Assembly: GCF_001687325.1 (NCBI RefSeq)
Contig: NZ_LZRD01000035.1
Span: 1-59,253 of the forward strand
Direction of reading: 5' to 3'
DNA: 59,253 nucleotides
Source of the DNA: Streptomyces sp. PTY087I2
GTDB taxonomy: Bacteria; Actinomycetota; Actinomycetes; Streptomycetales; Streptomycetaceae
Shown: one piece after another, positions 17,612 to 26,874 of the stretch
Numbering within the stretch: position 1 is the first letter of the stretch
Layout: every line of letters starts with the position of its first letter
Notes under the pieces: generated by a model
What the model saw: the letters and a program-made list of their open reading frames with translations, nothing else
Told to the model about the DNA's origin: nothing
Database searches by the model: none
Program-made: the position numbers and the translations under genes

Positions 17612-17640
17612 TTGTTCGACCTCATGGTTATCGATACCAT
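17612..17640 (+). promoter_or_regulatory. Rightward promoter of the isomerase-kinase operon with LacI-type operator
   Basis: A -35 box TTGTTC (17612-17617), 17-base spacer, and -10 box TACCAT (17635-17640). The operator-like ATGGTTATCGATACCAT (17624-17640) overlaps the spacer and -10, and contains the perfect palindrome TATCGATA at 17629-17636. Binding there would block RNA polymerase. The promoter lies 37 bp upstream of the GTG start. The architecture mirrors the leftward promoter about 110 bp away. Confidence 0.65.
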
Positions 17641-17676
17641 TCCGGCGGTTGCCCGCTCACCTCGTCAGGAGTACCC

Positions 17677-19386
17677 GTGCACGCAGAGCCCCGTCCGTAC
17701 GAACGCAACCCCCGCTACCCGGCCGCCGGAACCGTGGTCACCGGGTGGGACGAAGCCGTGGCGGCCCTGCCCGACCGGCCGACCGTGCTCGCCCTGGACG
17801 GGCCCGCGGCCCTGGACTGGAACGAGGCCGCCCGGGGGATCGCCGCCGCCCTGCGTGCCCGGTCCACCGGGGTGGATGTGCTCGATGTGCGCGAGCGCTG
17901 GTCTCCGGCGCTGGTCGAGCGGCTGTGCACCCCTCACGAGGAGGCCGACGCGTTCTTCCTGCCGCTCGCCGGGTTCGAGATGGCCGACCTCTTCGAGGGG
18001 CCGCTGACCGTCGAACGGCCCACGAACGGCGTCCTGCTGGTCTTCGGCCCCGGTGCCGCCCTGTGCTCACCCGATCTGACCTGGTGGGCGGACCTGCCCA
18101 AGCGGTACGCCGAGAGCGCCGTGGCCTCCGGAACCCTGCCCGTGGGCGTCAACCTCGGGCGGCCCGACGTGCCGGGGGAACTGCGCCGCCTCTTCTACAC
18201 GGACTGGCCGGTCGCCGACCGTCACCGCGACGCGCTCGCGCCCCGCATCGACCGGTGGATCGACGTACAGGACCCGCGGTCCCCCGCCTCCCTGGACGGC
18301 ACGGCGGTCCGTGCCACCCTCGCCGAGCTCGCCCGGCAGCCGCTGCGCACCCGCCCGTACTTCAACTCCACGGCCTGGGGCGGGAAATGGGCCGCGGAGA
18401 AACTCGGCTTCGAACCCGACGACGGCAACACCGCACTCGGCTACGAGCTGATCGCCCCCGAAGCCGGCGTACTCGTCGGCCAGGACGCCGGGGCACAGGT
18501 GGAGCTGCCCTTCCAGCTGCTGTGCGTCCTGCACCCCGGGCAGTTCCTCGGCGCGGATGTGCACCGGCGCTACGGCACTTCGTTCCCGATCCGCTTCGAC
18601 TATCTCGACACCGTCGGAGGCGGCAACCTCTCCCTGCACTGTCACCCGCGGGAGCCGTATATGCGGGAGGCCTTCGGCTGGCCCTACACCCAGCACGAGA
18701 CCTATTACGTCACCGCGAGCGAGCCCGGCGCCCGGGTCTTCCTCGGGCTGCGGCAGAATGCGGACGTGGACCTGCTGCGCAAGGAAGTGGAGGAGTCCGC
18801 GGCGCACGGCACACCGCTGCGCGTCGAGGACCATGTCCAGACGTTCCCGGCCGATCCCGGCCAACTGTTCATGATCCCGGCCGGCACCCCGCACTCCTCC
18901 GGCGCGGGCAACCTCGTACTGGAGATCAGCGCCACGCCGTACCTCTACTCACTGCGGTTCTACGACTGGCTGCGCCGCTCCTCCGGAGTGCCCAGGCCGT
19001 TGTCGCACCGGCACGCCTTCGCCAACCTCGACACCGCGCGGCGCGGCGCCGAAGTCGTCGAGGACCTCGTCCAGCGGCCCCGTGTCCTGCGGACGGGCGC
19101 GGGCTGGCGTGAGGAGGTCGTCGGCTCCCTGCCCGAGATGTTCTACGCGGTCCACCGCTTCGTACTCGACGGAACGGGACCGGCGCACGACGACACGGAG
19201 GGCCGTTTCCACATCCTCAACGTCGCCGCCGGCGACGGCGTGGTGGTGGAGACCGCGGACGGCCGCCGTCATGATCTGGCGTTCGCCGAGACACTCACCG
19301 TGCCCGCGGCCGTGGGCGGCTATCGTCTGCACCCCGTCGGCACACGGCCGGTGCAGGTCGTCAAGTCCCTGGTGAAGCCCTCATGA
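17677..19386 (+). CDS. Class I mannose-6-phosphate isomerase-like protein with N-terminal extension
   Basis: A 569-residue protein. From about residue 225 it resembles type I phosphomannose isomerase: YFNSTAWGGKWAAEKLGF, then zinc-ligand candidates His321 and His323 (SLHCHP), Glu341 (QHETYYV) and His406 (PAGTPHSSGAGNLVLEI). These cupin residues would convert mannose 6-phosphate to fructose 6-phosphate. The first 220 or so residues are extra relative to ordinary isomerases; LALDGPAALDWNEAARGI recalls the start of P-loop sugar/nucleoside kinases but has no Walker A lysine. GTG 17677 is chosen because AGGAG sits five bases upstream. The stop overlaps the ROK kinase start as ATGA. Together they would bring free mannose into glycolysis. 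Confidence 0.8.
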   Translation: MHAEPRPYERNPRYPAAGTVVTGWDEAVAALPDRPTVLALDGPAALDWNEAARGIAAALRARSTGVDVLDVRERWSPALVERLCTPHEEADAFFLPLAGFEMADLFEGPLTVERPTNGVLLVFGPGAALCSPDLTWWADLPKRYAESAVASGTLPVGVNLGRPDVPGELRRLFYTDWPVADRHRDALAPRIDRWIDVQDPRSPASLDGTAVRATLAELARQPLRTRPYFNSTAWGGKWAAEKLGFEPDDGNTALGYELIAPEAGVLVGQDAGAQVELPFQLLCVLHPGQFLGADVHRRYGTSFPIRFDYLDTVGGGNLSLHCHPREPYMREAFGWPYTQHETYYVTASEPGARVFLGLRQNADVDLLRKEVEESAAHGTPLRVEDHVQTFPADPGQLFMIPAGTPHSSGAGNLVLEISATPYLYSLRFYDWLRRSSGVPRPLSHRHAFANLDTARRGAEVVEDLVQRPRVLRTGAGWREEVVGSLPEMFYAVHRFVLDGTGPAHDDTEGRFHILNVAAGDGVVVETADGRRHDLAFAETLTVPAAVGGYRLHPVGTRPVQVVKSLVKPS

Positions 19387-20387
19387 CCCGGGTGCCCGTG
19401 CTGGAGATCGGCGGCACCCATGTCACCGCCGCCCTCGTGGACATGGCGACGGGGCAGCCGGTCGCCGGATCCGTCGTCCGCAGGCCGGTCGCCGCCGACG
19501 CCGGCTCCACGGAGATCCTGGACTCCTTCGCCGAGGCCGCCCGCCGCATCGCCGCGCCCGAGGGGGCCCGCTGGGGCGTCGCCGTACCGGGGCCGTTCGA
19601 CTACGCCGCCGGCGTCGGCAAGTTCCGGGGCATCGGCAAGTTCGAGGCGCTGCACGACATCGATGTCGGGGCGGAACTGAGCGATCGGCTGCCGCGCCCG
19701 CGGGCCGTCAGCTTCCTCAACGACGCCGACGCCTTCGCCCTCGGGGAGCACCACGGTGGCGCCGCGGCGGGGCGGGACCGGTCGGTGTGCGTCACCCTAG
19801 GCACCGGCGTCGGCTCCTCCTTTCTGCGTGACGGCCTCCCCGTCACCGAAGGCCCCGCCGTCCCGCCCGGAGGGCGGGCCCACCGCATCAGCGTCGACGG
19901 ACTGCCGCTGGAGGAGGTGATCTCACGGCGGGCCATCCGCGCGAGGTACGCCCGAGCCGCCGGGATCGGCGAACCGGCCGAGGGCCCGGACGTCAGCGCC
20001 ATCGCCGAGCTGGCCCGCGGGGCGGACCGGCACGCGGCGGCGACGATCAGCGGGTGCTTCATCGCGCTGGGGCGTGCCCTGGCACCCTGGTGCACCGCCT
20101 TCCGGCCGGGCGTGATGGTCATCGGCGGATCCATGGCCGCGTCCTGGGACCTCATCGGCCCCGCGCTGCGCGCCGGCCTCGTCACCGGGGCCGAAGCCGC
20201 CGGGCCGGAGGCGGAGCGCGTCGTCGCCGCGATGGATCTCTGCACCGCCCGGCGGCCCGACGACGCGCCCCTGATCGGCGCCGCGCACTGGGCTCTGCGC
20301 CGTCGGACGGAGGGGGGTCCGCCGGTGCCGGTCGCCGTCGCGGCCGACCCCGAACCCGGTGGCGTCCACTCCGCGGCCCGGCCGTGA
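19383..20387 (+). CDS. ROK family sugar kinase (probable mannokinase)
   Basis: A 334-residue ROK protein with an N-terminal phosphate-binding loop (LEIGGTHVTAALVD), a catalytic-type FLNDADAFALGEH and LGTGVGSSFLRDG. There is no DNA-binding domain, so it is a kinase rather than a ROK repressor. The usual zinc motif (CxCGxxGCxE after an ELGH) is absent: the corresponding stretch reads GGRAHRISVDGLPLEEVIS. It is coupled by ATGA overlap to the mannose-6-phosphate isomerase-like gene, which suggests that it phosphorylates mannose released by the GH38 enzymes. The sugar is inferred only from context. Confidence 0.82.
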   Translation: MTRVPVLEIGGTHVTAALVDMATGQPVAGSVVRRPVAADAGSTEILDSFAEAARRIAAPEGARWGVAVPGPFDYAAGVGKFRGIGKFEALHDIDVGAELSDRLPRPRAVSFLNDADAFALGEHHGGAAAGRDRSVCVTLGTGVGSSFLRDGLPVTEGPAVPPGGRAHRISVDGLPLEEVISRRAIRARYARAAGIGEPAEGPDVSAIAELARGADRHAAATISGCFIALGRALAPWCTAFRPGVMVIGGSMAASWDLIGPALRAGLVTGAEAAGPEAERVVAAMDLCTARRPDDAPLIGAAHWALRRRTEGGPPVPVAVAADPEPGGVHSAARP

Positions 20388-20460
20388 CGGTCCCGACCCG
20401 TGACGGCGGACCGCAGGCTCCGACCGCCGGGGCGGACGGCGCCGCGGACCCGGCACTCTC

Positions 20461-20466
20461 TACAAT
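20461..20466 (+). promoter_or_regulatory. Possible -10 box for the LacI-family gene
   Basis: TACAAT lies in the 149-bp gap between the kinase gene and the regulator, about 70 bp before the regulator's GTG. It is a near-consensus -10 in otherwise very GC-rich sequence, but no good -35 is visible at 16-18 bp. It would let the regulator be transcribed separately. Confidence 0.35.
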
Positions 20467-20536
20467 GACGGCTCCCCCAGCACCGACGCCCCGCCGCCCG
20501 CACAGTCCCTCCGGCGGCACCGAGGAAGGACCGGCC

Positions 20537-21559
20537 GTGGCGCAGCACCGACCGAGTGACGCCGCCGCGCCGACGATGCGCGACGTCGCCGCCCGTGCCG
20601 AGGTCAGCGCGATGACCGTCTCCCGTGTGCTGAAGGACGACCCCCGGGTCACCGAGGCGACCAGGAAGCGGGTCCTGAGCGCCGTCGACGCACTCGGCTA
20701 CCGGCGCAACGAAACCGCCCGCCGGCTACGGGTCGGCGGCAGCGGGATGATCGGTCTGCTCGTCACCAACCTGGCCAACCCCTTCTACTCCCGCCTGGCG
20801 CTCGGCGTCCAGGAGGTGGCCTACGCGCACGGCCTGCGGGTCCTTCTCGGCAACACCGCCGAACAGGTCGACCGGGAGCGGGGGTTGGTGGAGGACCTCG
20901 CTTCCAGCCAGGTCGACGGGATGATCGTGGTGCCGGCGAGCGGCAGCCACCGGCACCTGACGCCGGCAGCGCTGCACGGCATGCCGCTCGTCCTCGCCTC
21001 CCGGCCGCCGGCGGGGCTGGAGGCCGACTGCGTCCTGGTGGACGACTTCGGCGGAGCGGAGGAGGCGACCGGCCGGCTGATCGAGGACGGACACCGGCGC
21101 ATCGGTTTCCTCGGCAATCCGCCGGCGCTCTACACGGGCGCCGAACGGTTCCGCGGCTACTGGGCCGCCCACGAGGAGGCCGGGCTGGAGCCGGACGAGC
21201 GCCATATCCGCCGCGGGCTGTCCGACGTGGCCACGGCCGAGCGCGCCGCCGTCGCCCTGCTGAGCGCGCCGGACGCCCCCACCGCCCTCTTCTGCACCAA
21301 CAACCGTCTCACCCAGGGCGCCATCCGAGCCGTCCGCACGCTCGACGCCCCGGTGTCCCTGGCCGGATTCGACGATTTCGACCTCGCGGACGTCCTCGGG
21401 CTCCCCCTGACGATCGCCTCCTACGACGCCGACGAGATCGGGCGCAGGGCCGGCCAGATGCTCATCGACCGCATCAACGGCGGCCCCGGCACCCCGCTGC
21501 CCGTACGGCGTTCGGTGGTCCCCATCGAAGTCATCCGGTACGGGACCGACCTCACCTAA
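20537..21559 (+). CDS. LacI family transcriptional regulator
   Basis: A 340-residue protein with an N-terminal LacI helix-turn-helix (MRDVAARAEVSAMTVSRVLK, then VLSAVDALGYRRNETARRL hinge) followed by a periplasmic-binding-protein-like sensor domain (IGLLVTNLANPFYSRLALGV, DGMIVVPASG, GHRRIGFLG, SLAGFDDFDLADVLGLPLT). GTG 20537 is chosen because AGGAAGGA lies six bases upstream; an ATG at 20465 has no ribosome site. It most likely represses the two divergent promoters at 17.5-17.64 kb, whose operators have the central CG palindrome of this family, and is released by mannose or a manno-oligosaccharide. Confidence 0.9.
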   Translation: MAQHRPSDAAAPTMRDVAARAEVSAMTVSRVLKDDPRVTEATRKRVLSAVDALGYRRNETARRLRVGGSGMIGLLVTNLANPFYSRLALGVQEVAYAHGLRVLLGNTAEQVDRERGLVEDLASSQVDGMIVVPASGSHRHLTPAALHGMPLVLASRPPAGLEADCVLVDDFGGAEEATGRLIEDGHRRIGFLGNPPALYTGAERFRGYWAAHEEAGLEPDERHIRRGLSDVATAERAAVALLSAPDAPTALFCTNNRLTQGAIRAVRTLDAPVSLAGFDDFDLADVLGLPLTIASYDADEIGRRAGQMLIDRINGGPGTPLPVRRSVVPIEVIRYGTDLT

Positions 21560-21576
21560 GCCTTCCACCGTCGGCC

Positions 21577-21612
21577 CTTCCTGCCCCGCCCGCACCCGAC
21601 GGGGGCAGGAAG
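21577..21612. terminator. Hairpin between regulator and GH38 gene
   Basis: A perfect 11-bp inverted repeat (CTTCCTGCCCC / GGGGCAGGAAG) with a 14-base loop lies just after the regulator stop. There is no T-run, as is common for Streptomyces terminators. The second GH38 gene therefore may have its own promoter in the short gap that follows, or depend on read-through. Confidence 0.55.
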
Positions 21613-21657
21613 CGGGCTGCCCTGCGCCCCCGCGCGCGGAATTCTGGACGGAGTCCC

Positions 21658-24600
21658 ATGCACGACGACCGCACACTGACCGAACGCCGACTCGCCCGGG
21701 TACTCGACCAGCGCCTCAGGCCCGCAGTTCACGCCCGCTCCCTCCCTCTCGAGGTGAGCGCCCATCACATATCCGGCGAACCCGTACCGGTGAGCGAGGG
21801 GATCGCCGGTCCCTACGAGCCGGTCGCCACCGGCTCGTCCTGGGGGCCGGCCTGGTCCACCAGTTGGTTCAGGATCCGCGGCACCGTACCCGCGGAGTGG
21901 GCGGGGGAACGGGTCGAAGCGGTACTCGACCTCGGCTTCGGCGCCACCCAGCCCGGATTCTCCGCCGAGGGGCTGGTGTACCGGGCCGACGGCACACCGG
22001 TGAAGGCGCTCAACCCGCGCAACACATGGCTCCTGATAGCCGAACGAGCCGAAGGCGGCGAGGACTTCGAATTCCACATCGAGGCCGCCGCCAACCCGCT
22101 GATCTTCGATTTCGACGCCGCGGGCGACCCCTTCGTCCCCACCCGCGCGGGCGACGTCGCCCCCTGGCTGCGCGCCGACGGGACCGCCCGGGCCGCGGAA
22201 GAACCGCTGTACCGGCTGACCCGCATGGACCTCGCCGTCTTCGACCGGACGGTCTGGGAGCTCGTCCAGGACCTCGACGTCCTGTCCGGGCTCATGCACC
22301 AACTGCCCGATGACTCCACCCGCCGCAGCCGGATCCGGCACGCGGTGAGCGGGGCGCTCGACGCGATCGACCTCCAGGACATCGGCGGCACCGCGGGGGC
22401 GGCCAGGGCCTTGCTGGCTCCCGCGCTGGCCGCTCCGGCGCACGCGAGCGCCCACCGCGTCTCGGCCGTGGGGCACGCGCACATCGACACGGCCTGGCTG
22501 TGGCCGGTACGGGAAACCGTCCGCAAGGCGGCCCGCACGGTCTCGAACGTGACAGCGCTGATGGACGACCACCCCGGCTTCCGGTTCGTCATGTCCCAGG
22601 CGCAGCAACTGGCCTGGCTCAAGGAGGAGCGGCCCGAGGTCTACGCCCGGGTGCGGGAGAAGGTGGCGACCGGGCAGTTCCTGCCGACCGGCAGTCTCTG
22701 GGTCGAGCCCGACACCAACCTTTCCGGCGGCGAGTCGCTGGTCCGCCAGTTCGTCCACGGCAAGCGGTTCTACCTGGAGGAGTTCGGCGTCGAGACGCGC
22801 GACATGTGGCTGCCCGACACCTTCGGCTACAACGCCGCGCTGCCCCAGCTCATGAAGCTCGCCGGCATCGACTGGTTCCTGACGCAGAAGATCTCCTGGA
22901 ACACCACGAATGCGTTCCCTCACCACACCTTCTGGTGGGAGGGCATCGACGGTTCCCGCATCTTCAGTCACTTCCCGCCGGTCGACTCCTACAACGGCGA
23001 CCTCTCCGGCGCCGACATCGGCCACACCGAACGCAACTTCCGCGACAAGGGAGCCGCCAACCGTTCGCTGGTGCCCTTCGGTTACGGCGACGGCGGGGGC
23101 GGTCCGACCCGCGAGATGCTGGCGCGCGCCGACCGGCTCGCGGATCTCGAGGGCTCGGCGAAGGTCGAGCTGGAGGGGCCGGCCGACTTCTTCACCAGGG
23201 CCCAGCAGGAGTACGCCGACGCACCGGTGTGGGTCGGCGAGCTCTACCTGGAGCTCCACCGGGGCACCCTCACCAGCCAGCTCGCCACCAAGCAGGGCAA
23301 CCGGCGGTGCGAACACCTTTTGCGGGAGGCGGAGTTGTGGTCGGCCACGGCGACCGTGCGGACCGGTGAGCCGTACCCGTACGCCGCACTCGACCGAATC
23401 TGGAAGACCGTTCTTCTCCAGCAGTTCCACGACATCCTGCCCGGCTCCTCCATCGCCTGGGTGCACCGGGAAACGGAACAGGCTCACCGGGAGGCCGCCC
23501 GCGAACTGAACGCCATCGTCGAGGCCGCCCAGCGAGCCCTGGCCGGTTCGCCGGACGCGGATGGCGGCGAGGTCGTCTTCAACGCGGCCCCGCACGATCG
23601 CGACGGCATCCCCGCCCTCGGCGCCGTGCCCCGCGACACGCCGCCGCGGACGGTACCCGTACGAACCGGCCTCGACGGCGGCTTCGTCCTGGACAACGGG
23701 CTGGTGCGGGTCACGGTCGACGGCCGTGGACTGATCACGTCCGCGTACGACCTGACCGCCGGGCGTGAAGCGCTCGCCCCCGGAACGGTGGGCAACCTTC
23801 TGCAACTCCACCAGGATTTCCCCAACCAGTGGGACGCCTGGGACATCGACGCGTTCTACCGCAACACCGTGCGGGACCTCGTGCAGGCCGACGAGGTCAC
23901 CACCGACGGCGACGCCGTCGAGGTCGTACGGAGCGTCAACGGGTCACGCATCCGCCAACGGCTGTCCCTGGGCGAGGGTGCCCGCCGGCTCGACATCGAC
24001 ACCACCGTCGACTGGCGGGAGCGGGAGAAGATCCTCAAGGCCGCGTTCCCCTTCGATCTCCGAGCCGGCCACTCCACCGGCGAGATCCCGTTCGGCCACG
24101 TCCAGCGGCCCACGCACTCCAACACCAGCTGGGACGCGGCCCGCTTCGAGATCTGCGCCCACCGCTTCCTGCACCTCGCGGAGCCGGGCTGGGGAACGGC
24201 CCTGGTCAACGACTCCACCTACGGCCACGACGTCACCCACGACGTGCGGCACGACGGCGGTACGACGACCACGGCGAGGCTCTCGCTGCTGCGCGCCCCG
24301 CTCTTCCCCGACCCGGAAGCCGACCAGGGCGAACACCGGTTCCGCTACGGCCTGGTGATCGGCGCCGACATCGGCGACGCCGTCCGCGAGGGCTACCGCT
24401 TCAACCTCGCCGAACGCACCGTTCCCGGCACGGCCGCCGTCGCCCCACTGGTCGGGGTCGACCACTCCGGCGTCGTGATCGAGGCGGTCAAGCTCGCGGA
24501 CGACGGCTCGGGCGACGTGATCGTACGGCTCTACGAGTCGCTCGGCGGCCGTGCCACGACGACCCTGCACGCCGGATTCCCGCTGGCCACCGCCACGGTG

Positions 24601-24720
24601 ACCGACCTCCTCGAACGCCCCCTCGCGGAGGAACCCGAACCGGCCGTGACCGACGACCGTGTGCCACTCGCCCTCCGCCCGTTCCAGATCATCACGGTGC
24701 GACTGACCCCGCGGGGCTGA
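21658..24720 (+). CDS. GH38 alpha-mannosidase (canonical)
   Basis: A 1020-residue, apparently cytoplasmic enzyme. Domains: N-terminal beta region (1-260), GH38 catalytic barrel (about 265-530) with GHAHIDTAWLWPVRE (His275 and Asp277 bind zinc) and WLPDTFGYNAALPQ (Asp387 as nucleophile), middle helical domain (LHRGTLTSQLATKQGNR, LQQFHDILPGSSI) and C-terminal beta domains (from about 670). All classical family motifs are present and the length is usual for bacterial GH38. Removes terminal alpha-mannose from imported oligosaccharides. It differs strongly from the other GH38 enzyme of the locus, suggesting different linkage preference. Confidence 0.92.
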   Translation: MHDDRTLTERRLARVLDQRLRPAVHARSLPLEVSAHHISGEPVPVSEGIAGPYEPVATGSSWGPAWSTSWFRIRGTVPAEWAGERVEAVLDLGFGATQPGFSAEGLVYRADGTPVKALNPRNTWLLIAERAEGGEDFEFHIEAAANPLIFDFDAAGDPFVPTRAGDVAPWLRADGTARAAEEPLYRLTRMDLAVFDRTVWELVQDLDVLSGLMHQLPDDSTRRSRIRHAVSGALDAIDLQDIGGTAGAARALLAPALAAPAHASAHRVSAVGHAHIDTAWLWPVRETVRKAARTVSNVTALMDDHPGFRFVMSQAQQLAWLKEERPEVYARVREKVATGQFLPTGSLWVEPDTNLSGGESLVRQFVHGKRFYLEEFGVETRDMWLPDTFGYNAALPQLMKLAGIDWFLTQKISWNTTNAFPHHTFWWEGIDGSRIFSHFPPVDSYNGDLSGADIGHTERNFRDKGAANRSLVPFGYGDGGGGPTREMLARADRLADLEGSAKVELEGPADFFTRAQQEYADAPVWVGELYLELHRGTLTSQLATKQGNRRCEHLLREAELWSATATVRTGEPYPYAALDRIWKTVLLQQFHDILPGSSIAWVHRETEQAHREAARELNAIVEAAQRALAGSPDADGGEVVFNAAPHDRDGIPALGAVPRDTPPRTVPVRTGLDGGFVLDNGLVRVTVDGRGLITSAYDLTAGREALAPGTVGNLLQLHQDFPNQWDAWDIDAFYRNTVRDLVQADEVTTDGDAVEVVRSVNGSRIRQRLSLGEGARRLDIDTTVDWREREKILKAAFPFDLRAGHSTGEIPFGHVQRPTHSNTSWDAARFEICAHRFLHLAEPGWGTALVNDSTYGHDVTHDVRHDGGTTTTARLSLLRAPLFPDPEADQGEHRFRYGLVIGADIGDAVREGYRFNLAERTVPGTAAVAPLVGVDHSGVVIEAVKLADDGSGDVIVRLYESLGGRATTTLHAGFPLATATVTDLLERPLAEEPEPAVTDDRVPLALRPFQIITVRLTPRG

Positions 24721-24758
24721 GGAGGGCGGAGCAGCACATCAGCAGCAGCCAGGGAAAG

Positions 24759-24793
24759 ACCAGGGGTCGGGCCCGGAGGGCCGGACCCCTGGT
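24759..24793. terminator. Bidirectional hairpin terminator between GH38 and ychF
   Basis: Two 15-base arms (24759-24773 and 24779-24793) pair with a single mismatch around a 5-base loop. It sits between the convergent GH38 and ychF genes and would stop both transcripts. It marks the right edge of the mannoside island. Confidence 0.8.
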
Positions 24794-24798
24794 GACCT

Positions 24799-25887
<1,089 letters not shown>

Positions 25888-26124
25888 TTTGGCGACTTCC
25901 TGGAGTGAGGCGGAGGGCAGGGGGCGGAGCGTCCGGTCCGCTCCGGCTCGGCGTTTGCGGGGCCGGAGCAGCCGGGGGCCCGGAGTGGACCGATTCTCCA
26001 GTCTACGGGCCTGCCCCACCGGCCCGAACAGCGCGGCTTTCGGCCGTGTGACGTCGAACGCAACCCCAAGGTCGGCCAAAGCGCGTGTCCAACGCCTGAT
26101 TCCCCGCCCCCCGCGACCTACGTT

Positions 26125-26802
26125 GTGGAGGTGGAGCAGCACAGGACACGTCCCCCGCAGCGCCGGCCGTCCCCGCAGGCCGCGCCCGCCCCGCCCGCGC
26201 CGGGTGGTTCCGCCGTGTACCGGGTACGGGTGCGGAGCGTGCCGCCCGTCGTCCTCGCGTTGCGGCGGTTCCCCAACCCCCGGCTCACCGGGATCGGGGC
26301 CGGGCTGTTCGCCTCGCTCACCATGTTCGTGCTCGCCTGCGTCGACCGGCTGCTGTTCGACAGCTCGGAGCTCGTCTACGGGCTGCTCTTCCTGCCCGTC
26401 AGCGCGCTCACCGCCCTCTGGGTCCGGCCCGCCGACCTCGTCACCGCGCCGATCAGCGTGCCCATCGCCTTCGCCGTCGGGGTCTTCCCGATCTCCGGGG
26501 GCTCCGAGGGCTTCGGCGGGCAGGTCATGGGGCTGGTCACCGCCCTCGCCGTGCACGCCGGCTGGCTGTACGGCGGAACCCTCGTCGCGGGCCTCATCGC
26601 CTCCGTACGCAAGGTGCGGCTGATGCGGGCCCGGCGGCGGTACGTCCTGGCCCAGGGGCGCGGCCCCGCCGGTGAGCGCCCGCCCCGGGCCGCGGCCGCC
26701 GCCTCGGCCTCACCGTCGACCGGGAAGCCCTCGAAGCCCTCGAAGCCCGTACGGGCCGGGGCCGGCACGGCGGCAGCCAACCGCCGTCCTCAGCGGCCCT
26801 GA
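26125..26802 (+). CDS. DUF6542-type membrane protein
   Basis: A 225-residue protein: proline-rich hydrophilic N-terminus (about 45 residues), four hydrophobic segments (LTGIGAGLFASLTMFVLACV, LVYGLLFLPVSALTALWV, VTAPISVPIAFAVGVFPI, VMGLVTALAVHAGWLYGG), then a basic tail with two KPSKPSKP-like repeats. This looks like the actinobacterial DUF6542 membrane domain; function unknown. The start is uncertain: GTG 26125 or GTG 26131, neither with a well-placed ribosome site. It is commonly seen next to ychF and ispH in Streptomyces by my recollection. Confidence 0.75.
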   Translation: MEVEQHRTRPPQRRPSPQAAPAPPAPGGSAVYRVRVRSVPPVVLALRRFPNPRLTGIGAGLFASLTMFVLACVDRLLFDSSELVYGLLFLPVSALTALWVRPADLVTAPISVPIAFAVGVFPISGGSEGFGGQVMGLVTALAVHAGWLYGGTLVAGLIASVRKVRLMRARRRYVLAQGRGPAGERPPRAAAAASASPSTGKPSKPSKPVRAGAGTAAANRRPQRP

Positions 26803-26819
26803 CGGCTGTCCACACGGCT

Positions 26820-26841
26820 CCTTGGGCCGGTCTGCCCAAGG
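26820..26841. terminator. Hairpin between convergent genes
   Basis: Perfect 8-bp arms CCTTGGGC and GCCCAAGG with a 6-base loop, placed between the DUF6542 gene and the convergent polyphosphate glucokinase gene. Short but well placed for a bidirectional terminator. Confidence 0.5.
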
Positions 26842-26874
26842 ACCGGCCCGCCCAGCCCCCGACGCCCGCCCCCC

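Larger units (their letters stand above)
9850..24745. other. Alpha-mannoside utilisation island
   Basis: A functionally coherent block of nine genes flanked on the left by a truncated pseudogene and on the right by the conserved ychF gene. It contains a secreted GH76 enzyme, an ABC sugar importer, two GH38 enzymes, a mannose-6-phosphate isomerase-like protein, a ROK kinase and a LacI regulator. No integrase, transposase or flanking direct repeat was seen, so mode of arrival is unknown and island status is inferred from gene content and the broken gene at the left edge. Confidence 0.6.

Noticed and set aside
17242..17676. In-frame N-terminal extension of the isomerase-like protein up to 17242
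   Set aside because: It would run through both promoters and operators and into the divergent binding-protein gene; GTG 17677 has a proper ribosome site.
20465..20536. Longer LacI-family protein starting at ATG 20465
   Set aside because: No ribosome site precedes it, the extra 24 residues are Pro/Ser-rich and unlike the family, and this ATG overlaps the TACAAT box. GTG 20537 has AGGAAGGA at good distance.
9850..24745. Mobile element boundaries (integrase, tRNA attachment site or flanking direct repeats) for the mannoside island
   Set aside because: I looked at both ends and found no transposase, integrase, tRNA or convincing direct repeat. The island is listed only as a functional block.
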